From positions 62,001 through 126,000 of the forward strand of contig NZ_JALKAL010000010.1 of assembly GCF_023015765.1 (NCBI RefSeq): 64,000 nt of DNA, read 5' to 3'. Numbering within the stretch: position 1 is the stretch's first letter; each line of letters opens with the position of its first letter. Below the pieces are notes generated by a model. It ran no database searches and was not told the DNA's origin. It saw only the letters and a list, made by a program, of their open reading frames with translations. The stretch is from Ornithinimicrobium sp. F0845 (GTDB taxonomy: Bacteria; Actinomycetota; Actinomycetes; Actinomycetales; Dermatophilaceae). The translations under genes and the position numbers were made by a program. Positions 8,636 through 17,261 of this stretch are shown here, piece by piece.

Positions 8636-9931
8636 CTACAGAAGCCCCTGGGCCTTCAGCGCCAGGTAGTGGTCGGCCAGCCGCGGCGGCAGCTCCTCGG
8701 GGTCGGCGTCGATGACGTGCACGCCCATGCGCTCGAGCGCGTCGGCGGTGCGCTGGCGCAGCGAGACCGTGCGCTCGGCGGCGGCCGCGTCGTAGACCGA
8801 GTCAAGGTCCCCGAGGTCCTCGCGCATCCTGCCCAGCTCGGGGTCGGCCACGGAGGCGACCACGACGCGGTGGTGCGCGGTCAGCGCCGGCAGGACCGGG
8901 ATCAGCCCCTCCTCGACGGCGGCCGGCTCCATCGCCGTGAGCAGCACCACGAGCGCGCGGCGCCGGGTCAGCCCGGTGACCTTGCCGGCCAGCATCGTCC
9001 AGTCGGCCTCGACCAGCACCGGCTCGATCGGTGCCATCGCCGTCACCAGCTGGTGCAGCAGCGCCTTCCGGTCGGTGTTGGGTGTGACCCGCCCCCGGAC
9101 CCGACGGTCGCCGGCGATCAGGTCGATCCGGTCACCGGCCCGCGAGGCCAGTGCCGCCAGCAGCAGCGCCGCGTCCATGGCGGCGTCCAGCCGCGGCTGG
9201 TCGTCGATCCGGGCGGCGCTGGTGCGGGAGGTGTCCAGCACCAGGATCACGCGCCGGTCCCGCTCCGGCTGCCAGGTCCGCACCACGACGTGCTGCCGCC
9301 GCGCCGTCGCCCGCCAGTCGATCGAGCGCACGTCGTCACCCTCGACGTAGTCGCGCAGCGAGTCGAACTCCGTCCCCTGCCCCCGGGTCCGCACCGCGGA
9401 GCGCCCGTCGAGCTGCCGCAGCTGCGCCAGACGGCTGGGCAGGTGGCGCCGGGAGTTGAACGGCGGCAGGGCACGCACCGACCCCGCCACCTGCACCGAG
9501 CGCTGCCGCGCCGCGACCCCCAGCGGTCCCCACACCCGCACGGTCAGCCGGTCGGTCGGCCGGTCGCCCCGGCGGGTCGGCAGCAGGTGCGTGGTCAGCC
9601 GGCGTCGCTCGCCGCCCGGCACGTCGAGAGTATGCCGTGCGCTCGAGGCCCCCGCGGACGGCACCCAGGCGTCGCGCACCTGGCCGCGCATCCGGCGGCG
9701 GGTCGGGTTGGTCACCGTGAGCGTCGAGGTGGCGGGCTCGCCGAGGCGGACCTGCTGGTCCTCCGACCGGCTCCAGCCGAGCCTCCTGGGCGAGGGGGCC
9801 AGCAGCAGGTCCAGCCCGATGACGACCAGGACGCCGAGCAGCCACCAGCGGACCGTCGTCATCGACGGCCACTGCAGGATCGGGACCAGGCCCAGGAGCA
9901 CCAGGGCCACGGCCCGCCAGCTCAACGCCAT
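8636..9931 (-). CDS. DUF58 domain protein
   Basis: 431 aa. Two N-terminal membrane segments (ALVLLGLVPILQWP and WWLLGVLVVIGLDLLLA) are followed by a beta-rich region. The DUF58 signature RDYVEGDDVRSIDWRATAR lies near residues 190-210, followed by a von-Willebrand-A-like fold with LVLDTSRTSAARID. DUF58 proteins work with MoxR ATPases, which are thought to assemble or activate envelope or metal-dependent complexes. It lies 41 bp downstream of the MoxR gene on the same strand and is the last gene of a seven-gene run including DUF4350, DUF4129 and uridine kinase. Confidence 0.88.
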   Translation of the reverse strand: MALSWRAVALVLLGLVPILQWPSMTTVRWWLLGVLVVIGLDLLLAPSPRRLGWSRSEDQQVRLGEPATSTLTVTNPTRRRMRGQVRDAWVPSAGASSARHTLDVPGGERRRLTTHLLPTRRGDRPTDRLTVRVWGPLGVAARQRSVQVAGSVRALPPFNSRRHLPSRLAQLRQLDGRSAVRTRGQGTEFDSLRDYVEGDDVRSIDWRATARRQHVVVRTWQPERDRRVILVLDTSRTSAARIDDQPRLDAAMDAALLLAALASRAGDRIDLIAGDRRVRGRVTPNTDRKALLHQLVTAMAPIEPVLVEADWTMLAGKVTGLTRRRALVVLLTAMEPAAVEEGLIPVLPALTAHHRVVVASVADPELGRMREDLGDLDSVYDAAAAERTVSLRQRTADALERMGVHVIDADPEELPPRLADHYLALKAQGLL

Positions 9932-9972
9932 ACTGCCGCCCGGGGCGGGGGAGCGGGGATCATCGGCCCACC

Positions 9973-11001
9973 TCAGCGGGGGACCGGCACGGAGTTCAGC
10001 GCGCTGTCCAGCACGGAGGTCACCGACACGCCCTCGAGCTCGGCCTCGGGCCGCAGCGCGAGCCGGTGGCCCAGCGTGCCGTGCGCCAGGGCCTTGACGT
10101 CGTCGGGCGTGACGAACGAGCGACCGTTGAGCCAGGCCCAGGCCCGGCTCGTGCTCATCAGGGCGGTCGCGCCACGGGGGCTGACGCCCAGCTGCAGCGA
10201 GGGGGACTGCCGGGTGGCCCGGGCGATGTCCACGATGTAGGCCACGACCTCCGGCGCCACCTGCACCTGACGCATCGCCGCGGCCCCGGCGCGCAGGTCC
10301 GCAGGCCCGGCGACCGGTCGCACCCCGGCCCCGGCCAGGTCGCGCGGGTTGAACCCGGCGGCGTGCCGCTGCAGCACCTGCATCTCGTCCTCGCGAGGCG
10401 GGATCGGCAGCACCACCTTGAGCAGGAACCGGTCCAGCTGGGCCTCGGGGAGGGGATAGGTGCCCTCGTACTCCACCGGGTTCTGCGTCGCCGCGACGAG
10501 GAAGGGATCGGGCAGCGGCCGCGGCGTCCCGTCGATCGTCACCTGTCGCTCCTCCATCGCCTCCAGCAGCGAGGACTGGGTCTTCGGGGGCGTCCGGTTG
10601 ATCTCGTCGGCGAGCAGCAGGTTGGTGAAGACCGGTCCCTCGCGGAACTCGAAGTCGCTGGTGCGCGAGTCATAGACCAGGGATCCGGTCACGTCGCCGG
10701 GCATCAGGTCAGGGGTGAACTGCACCCGCTTGGTGTCCACGTCCAGCGCCGCGGCGAGGGTGCGGACCATGAGCGTCTTGGCCACACCGGGCACCCCCTC
10801 GAGCAGGATGTGCCCACGGGCCAGCAGCGCCACGATCAGCCCGGTGACCGCCTGGTCCTGCCCGACGAGGGCCTTGCCCACCTCGACCCGGACCCGGTGC
10901 AGCGACTCCCGGGCCTGCTCCGGGCTGCGCTCGCCCTGCCCTACGTGCCCCTGTCCGACGTGTCCCTGTCCGTCGCGTCCCTGCTCGTCCTGCGTCGTCA
11001 T
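9973..11001 (-). CDS. MoxR-family AAA+ ATPase
   Basis: 342 aa. Walker A GVPGVAKT lies near residue 67 and Walker B LLADEINRTPPKTQ near 127, followed by sensor-1-like ATQNPVEYEGTYPLPEAQ and arginine-finger LDRFLLK; this is the MoxR hallmark order. The first 25 residues are a low-complexity GQGHVGQGHVGQGE tract produced by a 15-bp direct repeat in the DNA. ATPase activity of MoxR drives remodelling of partner proteins, probably with the DUF58 neighbour. Its ATG overlaps the stop of the DUF4350 gene by 4 bp. Confidence 0.92.
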   Translation of the reverse strand: MTTQDEQGRDGQGHVGQGHVGQGERSPEQARESLHRVRVEVGKALVGQDQAVTGLIVALLARGHILLEGVPGVAKTLMVRTLAAALDVDTKRVQFTPDLMPGDVTGSLVYDSRTSDFEFREGPVFTNLLLADEINRTPPKTQSSLLEAMEERQVTIDGTPRPLPDPFLVAATQNPVEYEGTYPLPEAQLDRFLLKVVLPIPPREDEMQVLQRHAAGFNPRDLAGAGVRPVAGPADLRAGAAAMRQVQVAPEVVAYIVDIARATRQSPSLQLGVSPRGATALMSTSRAWAWLNGRSFVTPDDVKALAHGTLGHRLALRPEAELEGVSVTSVLDSALNSVPVPR

Positions 11002-12167
11002 CCGATCATCCCTTCCTCGAGGGACCGCACCTCGCGGGCGATCCGGACCAGTGTCTCGTCATCGGGTGCTGCCGGGTCGACCAGCAGCCGGTGGAGCTCG
11101 TCGGTATGCCGTCCGGTCGCCTCCGCGAGCAACCGCACGACCTGTTGTGGCTGGGCGTGGGCGCTCAGGCCGAGCCGGACCGCGAGCCGTCGGCGCGCCG
11201 CAAGCTGTAGCGCCGCGAGGGCGCGCTCGCGGTCCTCTGCACGGCGGTACATTCGGCTGCGACTCTGCGTCGTCTCCACCGAGCGGATCACGGCTGGCAG
11301 GGGCTCGGTCACGACCGGCCCCAGCCGCCGGCCGCGCCAGATCATGGTGGCTAGCAGGGCCAGCGCCAGCAGCCACACCGAGGGCAGGAAGGCGTCGGGC
11401 AGCACGTCCATGAGGGACTGCGGCGCGGCGTCGTCGCCGGCGTCGGCCACGGCTGGGACATACCAGACCAGGCGCGGGTGGGCCCCGAGGAGCCGCAGCC
11501 CCGCGGCGGCGTTGGCGTCGTCCAGGATGCGCTCGTTGGTCAGCGACCCGGCGATGCCGGCCACCACCGTGTCCGGGCGGCTCCCGTCGGCGGGGAGCTC
11601 GACGACGAACCCGGCCTGGGCGCCGCCCGCGTTGTAGCCCGGCGTCGGGGGGAAGCACGGCAGGGCCGAGCCGCGCGCGCCGGTCACCTCGACGAGCCGG
11701 TTGGCGTGGCTGAGCTCGTCTCCGTCGCGCCAGTTGACCAGGGTGGCCTCGCAACCCGGTGCCGCGGCGCCCACCTGCGGGTGGCTGGTGCCCTCCACGG
11801 GGAGCCCCAGGACGTCCTCGCTGTTGCCCTCGGGACTGAGGACGACCAGCCGACCGGCGCGCCCGGCATACTGCATCAGGTCCTGACCAGCGTCCTGGCC
11901 GATCAGGGCTGTCCCCGCGACGAGGACCGTGGTGTCGGAGGAGACGTCGGTGCGCAGCAGCTGGGGCAGGCCGCGGGCGACGGTGACGTCTACGCCCTCC
12001 TGCTCCAGCACCCGGGCCAGCGCCTGCATCCCGTTGTCCTCGGGATTGTCCGGGTCGAACGGCAGCTGGTTGGCGGTGCGCATGCCGTTGAGGACGGCCG
12101 CACCGACCGCGATGAGGAGCACGAGCAGACCCCACAGGGCCAGCCGCCGTGCCGTGCGCGCGGTCAT
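10998..12167 (-). CDS. DUF4350 domain membrane protein
   Basis: 389 aa. One N-terminal membrane helix (LALWGLLVLLIAVGAAVLNGM) is followed by an extracellular domain with ALARVLEQEGVDVTVARGLPQLL, the DUF4350 start. A second helix lies at about 275 (FLPSVWLLALALLATMIWRGRR), then a cytoplasmic tail with YRRAEDRERALAALQLAARRRLA. The family co-occurs with MoxR and DUF58; molecular role unknown. It overlaps its neighbours by 4 bp on both sides (10998-11001 and 12164-12167), so it is translationally coupled inside the operon. Confidence 0.85.
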   Translation of the reverse strand: MTARTARRLALWGLLVLLIAVGAAVLNGMRTANQLPFDPDNPEDNGMQALARVLEQEGVDVTVARGLPQLLRTDVSSDTTVLVAGTALIGQDAGQDLMQYAGRAGRLVVLSPEGNSEDVLGLPVEGTSHPQVGAAAPGCEATLVNWRDGDELSHANRLVEVTGARGSALPCFPPTPGYNAGGAQAGFVVELPADGSRPDTVVAGIAGSLTNERILDDANAAAGLRLLGAHPRLVWYVPAVADAGDDAAPQSLMDVLPDAFLPSVWLLALALLATMIWRGRRLGPVVTEPLPAVIRSVETTQSRSRMYRRAEDRERALAALQLAARRRLAVRLGLSAHAQPQQVVRLLAEATGRHTDELHRLLVDPAAPDDETLVRIAREVRSLEEGMIG

Positions 12168-12778
12168 CCGACCCGCACCCGCGCCGGTCGGGTCCGGGCC
12201 AGCACCCGGTCCAGCTCACGGACCCGCTCGGCCTCCTCGCGGGTGGCGTGCTGGTCGCCGTAGCAGACCGCGTCGAACCGGTCGGCCGCAGCCAGCAGGG
12301 GGTCGGCGTGGCCCGGGAAGGGGGCGCGGAGTCCGACGGCGATCTCGTGCGCGGTGGTGCCGGGCAGCTCGTCCAGCAGCGCCCGCTCGTCGGTGGCGGC
12401 CGCGATCGCGCGGTAGGAGTCGAGCAGCACCGCGTCCCAGTGCCCGGCGCGTGCGGCCGCCGCAGCCCGGGCGCGGTAGTCCTCGGCGGTCAGTCCGGTC
12501 TCCGCCAGCACCGGCCCGGAGGACCGGTCAGTGAGCTTGCGGGTGCGGCGCGTGCCCCGGACCGCGAAGTAGATGGCGACGCCCACGAGCGCGAGCACCA
12601 CCCCGAGCAGCAGGGTGGACAGGGCATTGGACCCGGGCATGATCTCGATGAGGCTGTTGAGGCGTTCGAGCAGCCAGTTGAGTGCCTTGACGATGAAGGA
12701 CTCGGGGCGGTTGTACTCGGCGCCCGCGAGCTCGCGCTGCAGCAGCTCCCGGGCCTCGTCCCGGTCCGGATCCAGCAC
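12164..12778 (-). CDS. DUF4129 domain protein
   Basis: 204 aa from a GTG whose complement is at 12776-12778, two bases after the stop of the preceding gene. It opens MLDPDRDEARELLQRELAGAEY. A single membrane helix (NALSTLLLGVVLALVGVAIYF) sits at about residues 50-70. The cytoplasmic C-terminus contains the DUF4129 motif around YRARAAAAARAGHWDAVLLDSYRAIA and ELPGTTAHEIA. The same frame is open much further upstream, but only as a shadow of the neighbouring membrane protein. Family function is unknown; it is part of the MoxR locus. Confidence 0.85.
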   Translation of the reverse strand: MLDPDRDEARELLQRELAGAEYNRPESFIVKALNWLLERLNSLIEIMPGSNALSTLLLGVVLALVGVAIYFAVRGTRRTRKLTDRSSGPVLAETGLTAEDYRARAAAAARAGHWDAVLLDSYRAIAAATDERALLDELPGTTAHEIAVGLRAPFPGHADPLLAAADRFDAVCYGDQHATREEAERVRELDRVLARTRPARVRVG

Positions 12779-12780
12779 GG

Positions 12781-14250
12781 TCAGTCCCGTCGGGCGGCGG
12801 CGCGCTCCTGCGCGGCCCGGACCAGACCGACGTCGAGGCCCTCGCGGCGGATCCGCTGGTCGAGGTAGAGCAGGGCCGTCACACCTGCGGTGAACGGGGT
12901 CACGATGGCGCCGATCAGGAAGGTGCTCAGGTGGTCGATGATGACCTGCAGGTAGTACTGCGTGCTGACGTCGCCGGAGAACAGCTCGATCAGCATCCCG
13001 ATCAGCACCCCCAGGAGCCCGCCGACCATCGCGGAGAACAGCAGGGCCACGATCCCGGCGAGCAGCGTGATGCCCAGCACGCGCCAGGCCTGCCCGCCCT
13101 GGGTGAGCGCCCAGCTGCGCTTCAACCCGGTGACCGGCCCGGCCTTCTCCAGGACGACCGCGGCCGGGCCCAGGGAGAGCCGTGCGTAGAGCCAGAGCAT
13201 CAGCGGGATGAACGCCAGCATCCCCAGCACCATCAGGATCGCCCCGATCGGACCGATGGCGAAGGTCAGGGCGAGGCCGCCGAGGATCACCACGAGACCG
13301 AGCCCGAAGATCGCCAGGAAGGACAGGATGGAGATGCCGATGAGCGCCGGGATCCGGCCCTTGACGGCCTGCCAGGTCTGCCCGATCCCGACCCGGTCGC
13401 CGAGCGCCGCCTCGCTGACGACGTAGATCACGAAGCCGCTGAGCGCCAGCGTGGCCAGCGAGTTGAGGAGCGTCGGGACCAGGCTGGCGATCGCGATCTG
13501 GTCGATGAGCCCGAGGTTCGGGAAGAGCGTGGGGATCACCATCGTGAACGCGAGCGAGGGCACGAGCATCACGGCGAGCACCAGCACGGCCATCCCGATC
13601 GTGGCCTCGGGGTTGCGCCGCATCGTCTTCAGCGAGCCCTCGAACATGTCGCCCAGCGTCAGGCGCCGCAGCGGGATGACCCCGGGCTGGTGCATCCGGA
13701 CCAGGTCCTCCGGCGGGAGGTTGTGCCACGGGGTCTGCTGTCCGTAGGCGGGGTGTTGGCCATAGGCGGGGGGCTGCTGGCCGTAGCCCTGGCCATAGGC
13801 GGGGGGCTGCTGGCCGTAGCCCTGGCCGTACGCGGGGGGCTGCTGGCCGTAGCCCTGGCCGTACGCGGGAGGTTGCTGGCCGTAGGCGGGCGGTTGTTCG
13901 CCGTACGGGGACTGAGCGCCGTAGCCCTGGCCGTAGGCGGGCGGCTGGTTGCCGTACGGCGGCGGGAACGCCGAGGTCTGCGGAGGCTGCGGGATCGGCG
14001 AGGTCTGGGGAGCCTGCGGGATCGGCGACGTCTGCGGCGGCTGCTGAACCGGCCCCGTGGGCGGGGGAGGGACCTGACCCGCCTGCCCCACGTCATACTG
14101 CGGCTGATCAGTCTCCTCGGCAGGCGGCTGCAGGCCACCGTCCTCGGGTCGGACATAGCGACCGGGCTGCCAGTAGTCCTGCCCGTCGGAGGAGTCAGCG
14201 TCGTCCGCGCCGGGCGCGGACCAGCGGTTCTCGTCAGGAGGCTGTCCCAC
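12781..14250 (-). CDS. Multi-pass membrane protein with PYGQ-rich N-terminus
   Basis: 489 aa. About 170 N-terminal residues are low complexity: PQTSPIPQ units, then four copies of an [11 protein letters not shown]-type unit coded by near-identical 33-bp repeats around 13770-13870. A bridging segment ([34 protein letters not shown]) is followed by six or so hydrophobic helices to about residue 470. The membrane part resembles the glycerophosphoryl-diester-phosphodiesterase-associated or DUF7544-like membrane domain often found at MoxR loci. Function is unknown. The start overlaps the uridine kinase stop by 17 bp. Confidence 0.8.
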   Translation of the reverse strand: MGQPPDENRWSAPGADDADSSDGQDYWQPGRYVRPEDGGLQPPAEETDQPQYDVGQAGQVPPPPTGPVQQPPQTSPIPQAPQTSPIPQPPQTSAFPPPYGNQPPAYGQGYGAQSPYGEQPPAYGQQPPAYGQGYGQQPPAYGQGYGQQPPAYGQGYGQQPPAYGQHPAYGQQTPWHNLPPEDLVRMHQPGVIPLRRLTLGDMFEGSLKTMRRNPEATIGMAVLVLAVMLVPSLAFTMVIPTLFPNLGLIDQIAIASLVPTLLNSLATLALSGFVIYVVSEAALGDRVGIGQTWQAVKGRIPALIGISILSFLAIFGLGLVVILGGLALTFAIGPIGAILMVLGMLAFIPLMLWLYARLSLGPAAVVLEKAGPVTGLKRSWALTQGGQAWRVLGITLLAGIVALLFSAMVGGLLGVLIGMLIELFSGDVSTQYYLQVIIDHLSTFLIGAIVTPFTAGVTALLYLDQRIRREGLDVGLVRAAQERAAARRD

Positions 14251-14890
14251 GTCGCCACCCCTCCTGCTCGTCGTGCACGGTCAGTTGCCGGACCCTGGCC
14301 TCGGCCTCGCGCGCGGTCATCGGCTCGGCGCCCAGTGCCTGCTGTGCCCTGACGATACCCGGCTCGAGGCGACGCAACGCCAGCCCGCGCCGCACCAGCG
14401 TCAGGGGCGGCTTGCGGCGCTCGGAGAGATCGCGCACGAGGCGCCGGGCGAAGGTCTTGGTCGGGTGGTTGCGGATGCACCAGGCCGCGGCCAGCAGTCC
14501 GCGCTCGGACAGGCCAGGCACCGTGTCGGCGGCGAAGATGCCCTCGGCGATGACGATCGGGTGCCCCCCGCGCTCGAGCTGCTGGGTGCCGGTCGCGCGG
14601 GAGGTCGAGATGTCGTAGACCGGGACCTCGACGGCGCCCTCGCGGCACAGCGTCTCCAGCGCGTCGAGCGCGTCGTCCAGCCGCCAGGAGCGCACGTCGT
14701 CCCAGTCCGGCAGGCCCGCCTGCGGGCTCATCGGCAGGCCGGGGTCGTCGCCGTCGCGATAGAAGTCGTCGAGCTGCACCACCGGCCAGGCGTGCGCGGC
14801 GTGCAGCCGCTTCGCCAGCCGCGACTTGCCGGCACCGCTGGGGCCGGCGAGCACCAGCACCCGGGCGGGGCGGGAGGGATCGGTGCTCAT
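14234..14890 (-). CDS. Uridine kinase-like P-loop kinase
   Basis: 218 aa with Walker [15 protein letters not shown] at about residues 16-29, [14 protein letters not shown] (the substrate Asp and DFY typical of uridine kinases), VPVYDISTS and IVIAEGIFA. It would phosphorylate uridine or cytidine in pyrimidine salvage. It is first in the leftward run that continues into the MoxR locus. On its strand TAAACT (plus 14899-14904) stands eight bases before the ATG, so it is probably leaderless. Confidence 0.8.
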   Translation of the reverse strand: MSTDPSRPARVLVLAGPSGAGKSRLAKRLHAAHAWPVVQLDDFYRDGDDPGLPMSPQAGLPDWDDVRSWRLDDALDALETLCREGAVEVPVYDISTSRATGTQQLERGGHPIVIAEGIFAADTVPGLSERGLLAAAWCIRNHPTKTFARRLVRDLSERRKPPLTLVRRGLALRRLEPGIVRAQQALGAEPMTAREAEARVRQLTVHDEQEGWRRGTAS

Positions 14891-14898
14891 GGGGGCCG

Positions 14899-14904
14899 AG
14901 TTTA
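14899..14904 (-). promoter_or_regulatory. Minus-strand -10 element of the uridine kinase gene
   Basis: Read on the minus strand this is TAAACT, eight bases before the ATG. It fits the TANNNT-plus-short-gap pattern seen before many genes in the window. It faces the plus-strand -10 at 15049-15054 across a block of tandem repeats. Confidence 0.5.
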
Positions 14905-14925
14905 CGTGTCGCCCCCGGGCCCGGC

Positions 14926-15020
14926 GTGCCCTGTCGCGCAGGGTTCCGCGTGCCCTGTCGCGCGGGGCTCCGCGTGACCAATCGCGCAGGGTCCCGTGTG
15001 CCCAGTCGCGCAGGGTCCGC
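14926..15020. repeat. Four 24-bp tandem repeats between divergent promoters
   Basis: Units begin at 14926, 14950, 14974 and 14998 (24, 24, 24 and 23 bp). Their core is GTGCCCTGTCGCGCAGGG, in which CCCTG and CAGGG can pair. They fill the space between two divergent leaderless promoters and overlap where both -35 regions must lie. They could be operator copies or slippage products. Confidence 0.75.
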
Positions 15021-15048
15021 GTGCCCCGGCCCGGACAGGCCGGCGCTC

Positions 15049-15054
15049 TAGACT
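15049..15054 (+). promoter_or_regulatory. -10 element of the PH-like membrane protein gene
   Basis: TAGACT, nine bases before the ATG at 15064; probably gives a leaderless or nearly leaderless mRNA. Confidence 0.45.
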
Positions 15055-15063
15055 GACCGCACC

Positions 15064-15654
15064 ATGGCTACCGCTGAGACGACGACCTATCGCACGCTGC
15101 CGGCACGGATCACCGGGACCGCGATCGTGGTGGCTGCCCTCGTCCTCGCGGCCGTGATGGGGGCGATCGAGGGCAACCTCGGCAACAACCCGCTGTCGCC
15201 GATCGCGTTCATGGGGGTCATCGCTGCGATCGCCTGGGTGCTGCTGCTGCGACCGCGCGTGGTCCTCGGCCCCGACCGCGTGGAGCTGCGCAACCTGGTG
15301 ACCGACGTGGTCGTGCCCTTCTCCCGGCTGGCCTCCGTCGAGCGCAAGTGGGCCCTCGAGTTGGTCGACAACGCCGGGACCAAGCACAGCTCGTGGGCCA
15401 TCCCGATCCGGCGCGAGCTGCGCCCGCGCAAGGACATCGACAGCTATGCGGAGGCGACGACCCGCGGCAAGACCGCCGAGGGCAACAACGCCGAGGTCAT
15501 CTCCGGTCACGTCGAGCGCGAGGTGCAGCGGTGGAAGCTGGCGGGCGGGGTCGACGAACCGGGCGAGGGGGCGCACCGCACCTGGGCGCGCAGCGCGATC
15601 CTGCCGCTGCTGGTCTCGGTGGTCTTCCTGGTGGTCGTGCTCACGTTCGGGTGA
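15064..15654 (+). CDS. PH-like domain membrane protein
   Basis: 196 aa. Two N-terminal membrane helices (AIVVAALVLAAVMGAI and IAFMGVIAAIAWVLLLRP) are followed by a small beta-rich domain (VVLGPDRVELRNLVTDVVVPFSRLASVERK). This resembles the bacterial PH-like domains of short actinobacterial membrane proteins. A polar stretch and a final C-terminal helix (ILPLLVSVVFLVVVLTFG) complete it. Substrate and partners are not evident. It is divergent from the uridine kinase across the 24-bp repeats. Confidence 0.7.
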   Translation: MATAETTTYRTLPARITGTAIVVAALVLAAVMGAIEGNLGNNPLSPIAFMGVIAAIAWVLLLRPRVVLGPDRVELRNLVTDVVVPFSRLASVERKWALELVDNAGTKHSSWAIPIRRELRPRKDIDSYAEATTRGKTAEGNNAEVISGHVEREVQRWKLAGGVDEPGEGAHRTWARSAILPLLVSVVFLVVVLTFG

Positions 15655-15731
15655 CTCTGTCCGCAGAACCTCGGTCTGACGGTCGCGGCCGCCTCTCGTC
15701 GGGTATCCGCGCGTTGCGTGTGGGATCTGTG

Positions 15732-15780
15732 CCCGTGTGTGGCTTTTGGTCCCCTCTGGGGGCTTTTTCCCACACACGGG
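15732..15780. repeat. Interrupted palindrome, family P, copy 1
   Basis: CCCGTGTGTGG at 15732-15742 pairs perfectly with CCACACACGGG at 15770-15780. An inner CCCC/GGGG stem lies between. Read on the minus strand it matches the pattern GTGGGA..GAG..CCCC..TGG..CCCAC shared with five other copies. It lies 72 bp beyond the stop of the first AbiEi/DUF559 gene and also 77 bp beyond the PH-like gene's stop. The surrounding gap 15655-15851 holds nothing else I recognise. Confidence 0.8.
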
Positions 15781-15851
15781 AACAAAGTCCACACGCGAGA
15801 GCGTGAGATAGGCCCAGGCGCACGGGCGCCTGGAGATGCACGCCGAGTTCC

Positions 15852-16982
15852 TCACGTCGACGTCACCGATGAGGAGGCAGCCTTCCCTGCAGGTTGAGTG
15901 CGTGCACTCCACTGCTCGAGGATGTCGCAAGCCGGGCTGCACGGTGTCGGTACCCCGTCCCAGCCCCGGTGGGCCATCGTGGAGGCTACGTCCAACGCGA
16001 CCTGGCACGGGTCCTCCGCCGCGTCCCAGGTCACCCGCAGGGTCATCTCGCCCCTCGCAGCCGCTTGCCGGTCCCGGCGCCGGTCCTCGTGGAAGCGGTC
16101 GCCACCGTGCCAGGCCACACCGTCACCCTCGATGCGGATGCCGAGTGCCCGGTTGCGCAGGTCGCAGCGCCGGACTCGGCGTCCACCAGCGCTGACGCCA
16201 TCGTCCGGTGCACCTCCAGGGGCGGAGCGGTTCTCCGTCGCATCGGGGGGCCTGACGTCCGTAGAAGTGCTGGGTGTGCGGCTGTCGTCGTCGAGCTGGT
16301 CCTGCACGTCGAGCGGGTCCTGCAACCGGAAGCCGGGCAGGCCGTGTGCCCTGATCACGTGTCGGAGTATCCGGGACTCCAGTGAACTCTCGACGCCCTC
16401 CGCTGCGTCGGCGCAGGCAGCGCGCAGTCTGTTCGACATCGGGTGCCCATGCTGTGCGTCCAACAATTCGAGCAGTGCGGAGGGCTCGAGCAGATTCTTC
16501 TGGGCTGCACGACCGAGGAGGGCCGCGGTGTCGTCGAGCGTGAACCCTGCTTGGGCGGTCAGATCGAGCACGGTCTGCCGGATGCTGGTCACCGGAAGCC
16601 TCTTTCGTCGGACGACCTCGACTCGCCGTCTCCGCATGACGCGAAAGCCTGGTTGACGCTTCACCGTGCGCTCCGCCGGGACTGACACGGTGAGCATGGC
16701 GGGCTGTGACTTCTCAAGCCCCCAGACGTAGGCCGCAGCGTAGTGCGAGAGTGCTGCACCCTTGCCGGCGTACAGGACTGCGGCCCAGGCACGGGTCCAC
16801 CAGTCGACCTTCGCATTGTGCGTCGCGTAAACGCCGGGGTGGATGTTCTGCCACTTCTTCGTCCGCACCTGCAACGCAACTTCCTTGGCGGTCATGCCGG
16901 CGGCCAGCGCCTGCTTTCTGCTGATCGCCCAGTGTTGCTGGCCCGCGAGACTCCGCACGGTTTGCTCGGTCTGGTGATCCAT
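15852..16982 (-). CDS. AbiEi-like winged-helix protein with DUF559 (Vsr-fold) C-terminus, paralogue 1
   Basis: 376 aa. Residues 5-55 look like an AbiEi-type winged helix (ISRKQALAAGMTAKEVALQVRTKKW), followed by the AbiEi body with IHPGVYATH, ALSHYAAAYVWGL and the SIRQTVLDLTA segment near 145. A variable linker (about 225-270) leads to a DUF559/very-short-patch-repair-like end: DLRNRALGIRIEGDGVAWHG, then FHEDRRRDRQAAARGE and LRVTWDA. The Asp, Glu and Asp spacing of the nuclease fold is retained, so DNA cleavage is possible but unproven. A paralogue lies at 50655-51725. No toxin partner (AbiEii) is adjacent. Palindromic repeats lie beyond both ends. Confidence 0.75.
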   Translation of the reverse strand: MDHQTEQTVRSLAGQQHWAISRKQALAAGMTAKEVALQVRTKKWQNIHPGVYATHNAKVDWWTRAWAAVLYAGKGAALSHYAAAYVWGLEKSQPAMLTVSVPAERTVKRQPGFRVMRRRRVEVVRRKRLPVTSIRQTVLDLTAQAGFTLDDTAALLGRAAQKNLLEPSALLELLDAQHGHPMSNRLRAACADAAEGVESSLESRILRHVIRAHGLPGFRLQDPLDVQDQLDDDSRTPSTSTDVRPPDATENRSAPGGAPDDGVSAGGRRVRRCDLRNRALGIRIEGDGVAWHGGDRFHEDRRRDRQAAARGEMTLRVTWDAAEDPCQVALDVASTMAHRGWDGVPTPCSPACDILEQWSARTQPAGKAASSSVTST

Positions 16983-17143
16983 CGCCGCAGCCTGCCGGAC
17001 GACCCAGGTCGGCCGCAGGAACTATCCACAGCCCCGGCCTGTGCGTGCGGGCGACGAACGCGGGCACGAGCGGGGCGCGGCACGGGCGGTGGGTGGCGCG
17101 GGCGGTGGGGTGGCACGGCCCGGCGGGGTGTGTGGAAAATGTG

Positions 17144-17193
17144 CCCCTGTGTGGGATCTGACCCCGCTGGAGGGGTCAATAGCCACACACGGG
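17144..17193. repeat. Interrupted palindrome, family P, copy 2
   Basis: CCCCTGTGTGG at 17144-17154 pairs with CCACACACGGG at 17183-17193 (one mismatch). The inner arms ACCCC (17161-17165) and GGGGT (17172-17176) pair perfectly. The right arm word CCACACACGGGAACG is repeated again at 17202, and a shorter form CGGGAACGGATGCCACAC occurs at 17190 and 17223. It lies 162 bp before the AbiEi/DUF559 gene and 69 bp after the mutase gene. The gap 16983-17261 shows no other feature. Confidence 0.8.
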
Positions 17194-17261
17194 AACGGAT
17201 GCCACACACGGGAACGTCACTACGGGAACGGATGCCACACGGGAGAGCCCGTGGCGGCAGG

